DNA of 64,000 bases from the NCBI GenBank assembly GCA_002707145.1, contig PAMD01000017.1, positions 1-64,000 of the forward strand. Reading direction: 5' to 3'. A model generated the notes under the pieces. The model ran no database searches, had not been told where the DNA came from, and saw only the letters and a list, made by a program, of their open reading frames with translations. Positions within the stretch are counted from its first letter, which is position 1. Each line of letters opens with the position of its first letter. Made by a program: the position numbers and the translations under genes. The stretch is from Flavobacteriales bacterium. Lineage in GTDB: Bacteria; Bacteroidota; Bacteroidia; Flavobacteriales; UBA7430. Shown in pieces: positions 57,054 through 64,000 of the stretch.

Positions 57054-58544
57054 TCATAAATCTTGTTGAACAGAATTTAAATATAAAACTTTCCATTTTG
57101 CAGATTCCCTAATCTTTGATGATGGGAGTTTTACGGCTTTTACTCGGACCAACTGACCTATTTTCATGCCTTTTGATTTGGCATAATCAAAATTTATACG
57201 AACAAGTCCAACAAAATACTTATCTCCTTCAACTCTAATATGATCCTCTAAGACTTTGTAAACTGATCTTTTTGGTCTTTTTTTAGTTATTTGATTATGG
57301 AGAACCTTAAATCTTACACCTTCGTGATTTGCTACTCTTTGAAGTTTTAAACTAACAAAATCACCTACTTTAATGTTTTTATCTCCAAAATATTTGAAAG
57401 CTCCGTGAACATCATCCGAAACGACAAACTGAGCTAAATCTTTTGCAATATTTAAACCATATATAATTCCATCTTGAGCCTTCCAATCATTAAAGACAAA
57501 AGAAACAATTGGATTAGCCCTGCGGTAACAAAAATTCAATAAATGAATGTCTCTTTGGACATTTTTAAACCACGATTCGTTGACAACATTTTTCCAATCT
57601 TCGCTAATATTCTTTCCCAATTCTCTTTTTGACGAACTAATAACTTTGTAAAGAATTTTAGCGGCACCAAACTCTTTTTCTTTTACAAAAAGATGAAATA
57701 ATTTAGTTTGTGATCGAATTAACTGTCCAGGACGAGTATGACAAATGATTGTTTTACAAAGTGCTTGAATTTTACGTTCCTTGCCATCGCTTATGTCAGC
57801 CAATAATTCCCAAGCCAAATATTCCTTACTTCTCTTCTTAAGATAATCTAAAATAGATACCTCTGCGTTTTTAACATCTCCTATAGCTTGGTATGCTTTT
57901 GCTTTATAGTAGTCTATGTAAGGTATGTTCTTGTAGTTTTCCCCCACAAAGCTTAATTCCTCCAACAAAATAGATACATCTTCGGCAGAGGGTTTATCTT
58001 GATGAGTGATATGCTTAGCAATACACAAAAGCATTAATTCTCCTAGAGAAGCTTTTTTCTCGCCATCTTCATTCAAAGCTAAAAAATGGTTTGAAGGCAA
58101 ATTTCTAACACCTATATTAATAAGTAAACGAACATATGACTTATTTAAATCTTGAGATTCAAGAATTGAGCTAGAAATAAATGTAAAAAGACTTGTTTGA
58201 GCGGGTAACTTAACGTGAGATATGGTATTATAAAGTCTATCAAATATTGAAGAAGAAGCCTCAACACGAACTAGTTCTTTAATGAACTTACCTACTTGCC
58301 ACAAAATATTTTCATGAATAACAGAATCTTTTAAAGGTATATTTAGTGCATAGAACTCGTCTAGGTATGTGAAAAATTCATCTGCTTTTATTAAAAAACA
58401 ATTTTTTTGGAGCAAATCGGTCAAGACTCTAGATAGGTCTTTTTTCACTATATCTATGCTTGTATCTTTTGAAAGCCTCTGGTGTGCCAATTCATAGGCT
58501 TGGAGTAGGTCTCCATCTCTTCTCAATTCATCAATTACAGACAT
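57054..58544 (-). CDS. Unrecognised protein: helical repeats plus C-terminal OB-like region
   Basis: 496 residues; I do not recognise the family with confidence. Residues 1 to about 310 are almost all helical with TPR-like character (SVIDELRRDGDLLQAYELAHQRL, YKAKAYQAIGDVKNAEVSILDYLKK). From about 350 on, short strands suggest one or two OB/S1-like barrels (FVVSDDVHGAFKYFGDKNIKVGDFVSLKLQRVANHEGVRFKVLH, and YFVGLVRINFDYAKSKGMKIGQLVRVKAVKLP). A protein- and nucleic-acid-binding adaptor is a fair guess. It is divergent from the DUF349 gene, and no operon partner is seen on its strand within 234 bp. Confidence 0.7.
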   Translation of the reverse strand: MSVIDELRRDGDLLQAYELAHQRLSKDTSIDIVKKDLSRVLTDLLQKNCFLIKADEFFTYLDEFYALNIPLKDSVIHENILWQVGKFIKELVRVEASSSIFDRLYNTISHVKLPAQTSLFTFISSSILESQDLNKSYVRLLINIGVRNLPSNHFLALNEDGEKKASLGELMLLCIAKHITHQDKPSAEDVSILLEELSFVGENYKNIPYIDYYKAKAYQAIGDVKNAEVSILDYLKKRSKEYLAWELLADISDGKERKIQALCKTIICHTRPGQLIRSQTKLFHLFVKEKEFGAAKILYKVISSSKRELGKNISEDWKNVVNESWFKNVQRDIHLLNFCYRRANPIVSFVFNDWKAQDGIIYGLNIAKDLAQFVVSDDVHGAFKYFGDKNIKVGDFVSLKLQRVANHEGVRFKVLHNQITKKRPKRSVYKVLEDHIRVEGDKYFVGLVRINFDYAKSKGMKIGQLVRVKAVKLPSSKIRESAKWKVLYLNSVQQDL

Positions 58545-58682
58545 AAATCTAATTTAGGTCGTAAACTTACAAAACCATTAATATTAGACCTAAATAAAAA
58601 TAGTCTAATTATGATAAGTATCAAGCTAATTAAATCTTTAATGTTCTTACAGGGCATCATTATAAAAAATGGCATAAATACC

Positions 58683-58690
58683 TATATTTG
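58683..58690 (+). promoter_or_regulatory. Candidate -7 element (TATATTTG) of the DUF349 gene
   Basis: An exact TAnnTTTG match 35 bases before the ATG at 58726. Confidence 0.4.
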
Positions 58691-58725
58691 TAAAGATTAA
58701 ATAATTTCAAAAGTTACGAAATCCG

Positions 58726-60720
58726 ATGCTAGAAGAAGAAAAAAAACCGATTCAAGTGAATGATGAAAGTATAACTCAAAGCGAGTCTGAAAAAGAATCA
58801 AAAGAGAAACGTTCAATGAGTGACAAGAAAGATAGTTTAATGGAATCTAAAGAGTTTAAAAAAGATGAAGAAGAGCATAAATTAAGTTCTGAAGAACCAT
58901 CTAAAATTACAAAAGAAAATTCTACTTCAATCGAAACTATAGAAGCTAAAAATAAAAACTCTAAAAAGGTGGAAAATATTGAATCTTTAAGGATGGAAGA
59001 TCTAAGCACAGAAGATTTAATATCTGCAATCAAATCAAAATTAAACACTGCACCGATTCAGAGTCTAAAACCATTTATCGATCAAGTAAAAAAGACTTTT
59101 TACGAAAGAAGTAACCAAGCTTACAATAAAGAATTAAAAAAATTTCAAGCTCTGCATCCTGAAAGTAATTCTGACAAAGAAGGAGATGATACGATTGAAT
59201 TCGATTACTTATATCCATTTACTGAAGAATTTAAAGTGGTCTTGAAAGCTTACAAAACAGCTCGAGATACTTTTTATTCAGAACAAGAGAAAAACATGAA
59301 TCTTAATTTAAAAATTAAGTTGGGACTGATAGAAGAACTAAAAGAATTGTTAAACTCCGAAGAAAAAATAAAAGAAACTTTCAATCATTTTAAAGATATT
59401 CAAAAGCGTTGGAAAGTAGCTGGTCAAGTACCCAAATCTGAGTTGAATAACCTGTGGAATACTTATCATCATCACGTAGAAAACTTCTTTGATTATCTTA
59501 GGATAAACAACGACTTGAGAGACATTGAATTTAAAAGAAATTTAATCCAAAAAACTGAATTATGTGAAATTACCGAAGCACTAGATAAAGAGAAAAATTT
59601 AGACTCTGCATTTACTACCCTTCAATTACTTCATGAAAAATGGAAAGAAATTGGACCTGTAGGGAAATCAAATCGGGAAGAAATTTGGGAACGATTCCAT
59701 ACTGCAACTAAGATCCTTCACAAAAAAAGAAATGATTTCTTTGAAAAAAGAAAAGGAGAGTTTGAAATTAATTTCGAACAAAAAATATCTATGTGTGCAG
59801 AGGTAGAAAGTATTAATTCCTCTGAATTTTCTAATCATAATGCTTGGCAAAAAACATCAATTTATATCAATAAATTACGTGATGATTGGAAAAACATTGG
59901 TCCAGTAAGTCGAGCCCAAAATAATCTTTCATGGACCCGCTTTATTACTGCCATTAAAATATTTAATTCAAAAAAGAACAATTTTTATAAAGAGTTAAAG
60001 AAAAGTCAAAATAAATCTCTTCAAGTCAAAATAGAACTAGTAAAGCAAGCGGAATCTCTTTCTCAAAGTACTGAATGGAAAAATACATCACAAATACTTA
60101 AGAAACTCCAACGAGACTGGAAAAAATCAGGAATTGCTCCAAGAAAAGAGTCAGATGCACTTTGGAACCGATTGAAAAATGCATGCAACATGTTTTTTGA
60201 AAATCTCAAAAAACAAAATGAAATACTAGACAAAAAATTTGAAGTAAATCTCCAGACGAAAGAAGTTCTTTTAAAAAATTTAACAGACTATAAAAATACC
60301 GGTTCACCGAAAAAAGATCTTGATTCAATTAAATCTTTTATTGCTAATTGGAAAAGTATTGGTAAAGTTCCTAGTAAAAATATTAAATCAATAGAAAGTC
60401 GCTTTCGAAAATCAATAGATTGCTTATTTAAACAAATTGACCTTGACAAGTCAGAAAAAAAAGAGATTCAGTTCAAATCCAAAATGGATTTAATTGTTGC
60501 AGAAAATGACCCTACTAAACTAAGTGATGAACTTTTAAAAATTCAACTTTCTCATAAGAAATGTAAAAATGAACTCTCCCTTCTAGAAAATAATATCAGT
60601 TTTTTTAAACATGCAAAAGAGGATAATCCGATGGTTGTTGAGGTTAGAAAAAAAATTCAAAATCAAAAAGATAAGTTGGAAGAATTTACATCTCAAATAG
60701 CTTATATAAACACTCTCTAA
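58726..60720 (+). CDS. DUF349 repeat protein
   Basis: 664 residues. The first 90 are highly charged and low in complexity (Glu/Lys/Ser), probably disordered. Then come five DUF349 repeats spaced about 76-82 residues apart, each with a W-K-x-x-G-x-V/A-P/x core: RWKVAGQVPKSE near 229, KWKEIGPVGKSN near 305, DWKNIGPVSRAQ near 387, DWKKSGIAPRKE near 464 and NWKSIGKVPSKN near 542. A C-terminal coiled coil closes the protein. All-helical, no signal peptide; function unproved. uvrB follows 52 bp later on the same strand. Confidence 0.9.
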   Translation: MLEEEKKPIQVNDESITQSESEKESKEKRSMSDKKDSLMESKEFKKDEEEHKLSSEEPSKITKENSTSIETIEAKNKNSKKVENIESLRMEDLSTEDLISAIKSKLNTAPIQSLKPFIDQVKKTFYERSNQAYNKELKKFQALHPESNSDKEGDDTIEFDYLYPFTEEFKVVLKAYKTARDTFYSEQEKNMNLNLKIKLGLIEELKELLNSEEKIKETFNHFKDIQKRWKVAGQVPKSELNNLWNTYHHHVENFFDYLRINNDLRDIEFKRNLIQKTELCEITEALDKEKNLDSAFTTLQLLHEKWKEIGPVGKSNREEIWERFHTATKILHKKRNDFFEKRKGEFEINFEQKISMCAEVESINSSEFSNHNAWQKTSIYINKLRDDWKNIGPVSRAQNNLSWTRFITAIKIFNSKKNNFYKELKKSQNKSLQVKIELVKQAESLSQSTEWKNTSQILKKLQRDWKKSGIAPRKESDALWNRLKNACNMFFENLKKQNEILDKKFEVNLQTKEVLLKNLTDYKNTGSPKKDLDSIKSFIANWKSIGKVPSKNIKSIESRFRKSIDCLFKQIDLDKSEKKEIQFKSKMDLIVAENDPTKLSDELLKIQLSHKKCKNELSLLENNISFFKHAKEDNPMVVEVRKKIQNQKDKLEEFTSQIAYINTL

Positions 60721-60772
60721 TCTTTATGTTCATAATAATCTAAGTAAAATCTCTTTTTTTCATTGTCTCATT

Positions 60773-62782
60773 ATGAATTTTGAACTCGTTTCTGATTTTA
60801 ACCCAACTGGAGATCAACCACAAGCCATTCAAGAAATTGTGGATGGTCTAAACAGAGATCTTCCATATCAAACTCTTCAGGGAGTCACAGGCTCTGGAAA
60901 AACCTTTACAATGGCCAATGTAATTATGGAGGTCAATAAACCAACTCTAGTTTTATGTCACAACAAAACATTGGCTGCTCAACTATATGGAGAATTTAAA
61001 GAGTTTTTCCCAAAAAATGCAGTAGAATATTTTGTCTCTTACTACGATTATTATCAACCTGAGGCGTATATTCCCCATTCTGGTATTTACATTGAGAAGG
61101 ATTTATCAATCAATGAAGAAATAGAAAAACTTAGACTTAGCTCTTCTTCTACACTTCTTTCAGGTAGAAAAGATGTGATAGTTATTTCATCTGTTTCTTG
61201 CATTTATGGAATTGGAAATCCCGCAGAGTTTCACAAAAACGTCATTGAATTAAAACTAAATCAAAAAATTAACCGACAAGAATTATTATTAAGTTTGGTA
61301 TCATCTCTTTATTCCAGAACAGAAATAAATTTAGAGCGAGGACAATTTAGAGTCAAAGGCGATTCAATTGATATTTTCCCCGCCTATTCAGATTTTGGCT
61401 TAAGAATTATGCTTTGGGATAATGAAGTCGAGTCATTGGAATCATTTGATCCTGTTACAGGACATAAAATTGACGGCTTTGATGATCTTAAAATATATCC
61501 TGCAAACTTATTTGTCACATCAAAAGAACGCTTAGACGGAGCAAAACAGGAAATCAAATCAGATCTAATAAAACAGATTGATTATTTCAAAGAAATTGGA
61601 AAACATTTAGAAGCAAAAAGATTAGAGGAGAGAGTAAATTTTGATTTGGAGATGATTCAAGAGCTTGGATATTGTTCAGGAATTGAAAATTACTCTAGAT
61701 ATCTAGATGGAAGAGACCCAGGAACTCGACCATTTTGTCTGATAGACTATTTCCCAGATAATTTTATGCTTTTTGTGGACGAAAGTCACGTCACATTACC
61801 TCAAGTGAGGGCCATGTTCGGAGGAGATAGATCGAGAAAGGAAAACCTTGTAGATTATGGTTTTAGACTGCCGGCTGCCATGGATAATCGTCCTCTTAAA
61901 TTTGAGGAGTTTAAGGCTATCGTTCCACAAGTTGTGTTTGTGAGCGCTACTCCCGCAGATTATGAATTAGAACAATCAGAAGGAGTTATTGTAGAACAAA
62001 TAATTCGTCCAACCGGGCTGCTGGATCCTATTATTGAAATTCGTCCAACAAAAAATCAAATCGATGACCTTCTTGAAGAAATTACAAAAAGAGTCGAAAA
62101 TCAAGAACGTATTTTAGTTACGACCCTGACAAAAAGAATGGCAGAAGAACTAACAACATACCTAACAAAATATGGCGTAAAATGTAGATACATCCATTCT
62201 GATATAGATACAATTGAGCGTGTAGAAATCATGCGAGATCTTCGTTTAGGAATTTTTGATGTCTTAGTTGGGGTCAATTTATTGAGAGAAGGGCTCGATC
62301 TCCCTGAAGTTTCTTTAGTCGCTATTTTAGATGCTGACAAAGAGGGATTCTTACGCTCCCAACGCTCTTTAACCCAAACTGTGGGAAGGGCAGCTAGACA
62401 TACCAGAGGGAGAGCAATTTTCTATGCAGATAAAACAACCGACTCAATGAAGCGAACAATAGAAGATAACGAGAGGAAGAGGTCAATTCAAATGGTTTAC
62501 AACACCAAAAATAATCTGATTCCTTTTTCTATAAAAAAATCAAAAAAAAGCATCACAGACAGATCATCAATTATTGGAAAAACAACAATTTATGAGACTA
62601 ATTCTGATATTAAATCACTTACATTTAATGAAGAAGAAATAAAATACATGAGCGCTGAAGAGAAAATAAAAAAAATGTCTGAGTTCAGAAAAGCAATGGA
62701 AAATGCTGCCAAAGAACTAAATTTTATTGAAGCTGCACGTTTTAGAGATTTAATTAGCCAACTGAAAAACTACCTTGATTAA
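60773..62782 (+). CDS. uvrB: Excinuclease ABC subunit B
   Basis: 669 residues. The damage-verification helicase of nucleotide excision repair. Walker A GVTGSGKTFT, beta-hairpin region YYDYYQPEAYIP, DESHVTLPQ (motif II), GVNLLREGLDLPEVSLVAILDADKEGFLRS and the QTVGRAARH motif; the C-terminal UvrC-interacting UVR helix pair (KKMSEFRKAMENAAKELNFIEAARFRDLI). Complete and normal. Confidence 0.98.
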   Translation: MNFELVSDFNPTGDQPQAIQEIVDGLNRDLPYQTLQGVTGSGKTFTMANVIMEVNKPTLVLCHNKTLAAQLYGEFKEFFPKNAVEYFVSYYDYYQPEAYIPHSGIYIEKDLSINEEIEKLRLSSSSTLLSGRKDVIVISSVSCIYGIGNPAEFHKNVIELKLNQKINRQELLLSLVSSLYSRTEINLERGQFRVKGDSIDIFPAYSDFGLRIMLWDNEVESLESFDPVTGHKIDGFDDLKIYPANLFVTSKERLDGAKQEIKSDLIKQIDYFKEIGKHLEAKRLEERVNFDLEMIQELGYCSGIENYSRYLDGRDPGTRPFCLIDYFPDNFMLFVDESHVTLPQVRAMFGGDRSRKENLVDYGFRLPAAMDNRPLKFEEFKAIVPQVVFVSATPADYELEQSEGVIVEQIIRPTGLLDPIIEIRPTKNQIDDLLEEITKRVENQERILVTTLTKRMAEELTTYLTKYGVKCRYIHSDIDTIERVEIMRDLRLGIFDVLVGVNLLREGLDLPEVSLVAILDADKEGFLRSQRSLTQTVGRAARHTRGRAIFYADKTTDSMKRTIEDNERKRSIQMVYNTKNNLIPFSIKKSKKSITDRSSIIGKTTIYETNSDIKSLTFNEEEIKYMSAEEKIKKMSEFRKAMENAAKELNFIEAARFRDLISQLKNYLD

Positions 62783-62873
62783 TAATATATTAATTCAAAA
62801 ATCATCATTAACTTTAAACGCATGAGATTTTAACCATAAATTTTATATACTTGTCCAACCAAAAAAATGAAAA

Positions 62874-64000
62874 ATGAAACAATTTTTTAAATTCACTATT
62901 GCTTCAGCCTTAGGACTAATCATCGGTACAATTTTACTCGTTTTAATCGGTTCAATAATCGTCTCTTCAGGGAATTCTGATAAAATATCATTGAGTGAAA
63001 ATCATGTTCTTAAACTAAACTTAAGTGGTTCTATTCAAGACCGTAAGGAAAAAGTCCCCTTTGATATAAGTGAAATAACAGGTCAAAATATAAATATTAT
63101 TGGGCTTAACGAAGTTCTGAGAAATATTAAAAAAGCAAAAAACGATGATTTTATATTAGGCATTCTTCTAGATGTTGGTCAAATATCTTCAGGTTATGCT
63201 AGTCTTGAAGAAATAAGAAATGCATTAATAGATTTTAAAAAATCAGGCAAATTCATTACAACTTATTCTGAAATATATACTCAAAAAGCCTATTACCTAG
63301 CCAGTGTTGCCAATTATATTTGTATGTATCCTGAAGGAGGTCTTGATTTAAAAGGGATAAACAGTACAGTCACTTTCTTTACTAATGCTCTTAAAAAAAT
63401 GGGGATAGAGCCCCAAGTTATCCGTCATGGTAAATTTAAAAGTGCTGTAGAACCCTTCATGCTTAATGAAATGAGCGATGAAAACCGTAAACAGATTGAA
63501 ATATATATGGGCTCATTGTGGAACACATACACCCAAAATATCGCTTTAAACAGAGGTGTTTCTTCAAATAGACTAAATGAAATTATTAACAACTTCGAAT
63601 TAAAAACTCCAAAGGATGCAGTAAAATTAGGTTTGATAGATAGTTTATTTTATGATGATCAATTCCGTAAACACCTTGTCTATCTCAGTCACGAAGATAC
63701 TTATGAGGATATTAAGTTTATTAATTTATCTAGGTATGACAATGTGAAAAGCGAAAATGCAAGAGAAAAATTTAAAAAAGATAAAATTACTATTATTTAT
63801 GCGCAAGGAGAAATCGTTTCTGGGACTGGAAGTGAAACTGTAATTGGATCAGAAAGAATTTCTAAAGCGATTAGAAATGCTCGAGAGGATGAAAAAGTAA
63901 AAGCTATTGTCCTTCGTGTTAATTCTCCAGGCGGAAGCGCATTAGCATCTGATGTAATCTGGAGGGAAATGGTTTTAGCGAAAGACACCAAGCCCGTAGT
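62874..64000 (+). CDS. sppA: Signal peptide peptidase SppA, 67K type, 3' end outside window
   Basis: An ATP-independent serine protease of the inner membrane that degrades leftover signal peptides. It starts at ATG 62874 (MKQFFKFTIASALGLIIGTILLVLIGSIIV), an N-terminal membrane anchor; an ATG at 62867 is out of frame and stops after seven codons. The first Clp-like half includes the catalytic-Lys region RHGKFKSAVEPFMLNEMS. The second half starts near KDKITIIYAQGEIVSG and the nucleophile-Ser motif is at RVNSPGGSALASD. Open to the right edge with 375 codons seen. Confidence 0.94.
   Translation, partial: MKQFFKFTIASALGLIIGTILLVLIGSIIVSSGNSDKISLSENHVLKLNLSGSIQDRKEKVPFDISEITGQNINIIGLNEVLRNIKKAKNDDFILGILLDVGQISSGYASLEEIRNALIDFKKSGKFITTYSEIYTQKAYYLASVANYICMYPEGGLDLKGINSTVTFFTNALKKMGIEPQVIRHGKFKSAVEPFMLNEMSDENRKQIEIYMGSLWNTYTQNIALNRGVSSNRLNEIINNFELKTPKDAVKLGLIDSLFYDDQFRKHLVYLSHEDTYEDIKFINLSRYDNVKSENAREKFKKDKITIIYAQGEIVSGTGSETVIGSERISKAIRNAREDEKVKAIVLRVNSPGGSALASDVIWREMVLAKDTKPV

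Noticed and set aside
1..64000. tRNA, rRNA, CRISPR arrays, prophage or toxin-antitoxin/defence loci
   Set aside because: Intergenic gaps were read for cloverleaf-like arms, spaced direct repeats and phage or defence genes; none were convincing.

Overview
The window looks like chromosomal DNA of a low-GC, probably marine member of the Bacteroidota (Flavobacteriales-type). Four things point there. Secreted proteins carry T9SS-type C-terminal tails and the GCTD...NYN...DDGSC repeat. Upstream regions repeatedly show the TAnnTTTG -7 promoter element with little Shine-Dalgarno signal. Family-specific genes are present (DUF5606, long-form IspH, a TPR/outer-membrane-barrel pair, RuvX-Def-MazG clustering). 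The gene content is almost wholly housekeeping. I saw no rRNA, tRNA, CRISPR array, prophage or insertion sequence.

Layout. 1-770: start of a secreted repeat protein, running off the left edge. 924-4868: hemH, guaA, a DEAD-box helicase. 4942-11514: an ABC permease (+) facing a minus-strand run of rluA-type gene, ruvX, def, lipoprotein, S8 protease, DUF5606 and mazG. 11587-14935: dapD, then a surface-glycan group (LicD-like, family 2 glycosyltransferase, CDP-glycerol transferase family). 14935-19717: compact plus-strand operon tsaC-like, cca, pRiA4b-ORF3-like, aldehyde dehydrogenase, miaA. 19707-28217 (minus): rnz, M14 carboxypeptidase, fasciclin protein, 107-aa protein, pyrB, pyrR, rpsA. 28500-32957 (+): ispH, plsC-type acyltransferase, monomeric icd. 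33446-38134 (minus): outer-membrane barrel and giant TPR protein. 38388-40659 (+): TauE/TSUP permease, methyltransferase, ZIP transporter. 40676-45666 (minus): rarA, small lipoprotein, dnaK, lipoprotein. 45718-48396 (+): secreted protein, panB, pseudouridine synthase. 48400-58544 (minus): epimerase, nitroreductase, priA, THUMP methyltransferase, BaiN-like flavoprotein, typA, an unrecognised 496-aa protein. 58726-64000 (+): DUF349 protein, uvrB, sppA (cut by the right edge).

Functional threads are haem, isoprenoid, pyrimidine, lysine/diaminopimelate and pantothenate synthesis, tRNA maturation and modification (tsaC, cca, miaA, rnz), DNA repair and restart (uvrB, priA, rarA, ruvX), protein quality control, and secretion of proteases and adhesins.

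The most striking observation is that two genes expected to be essential, hemH and ispH, each need one A fewer in a long poly(A) tract (10 A and 11 A) to read in frame. These are the only A tracts of 10 or more that I noticed inside genes. The IspH reading frame downstream of the tract lacks the first Fe-S cysteine unless the frameshift is bridged. This is either a shared sequencing/assembly artefact or a case for transcriptional slippage. Other signals worth a look are hairpins sitting on the stop codons of convergent genes, -7 elements so close to start codons that the mRNAs would be leaderless, a 17-bp palindrome between two divergent promoters, and a near-identical 549-bp in-frame tandem repeat at the left edge. 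I did not find a clear new multi-gene system.
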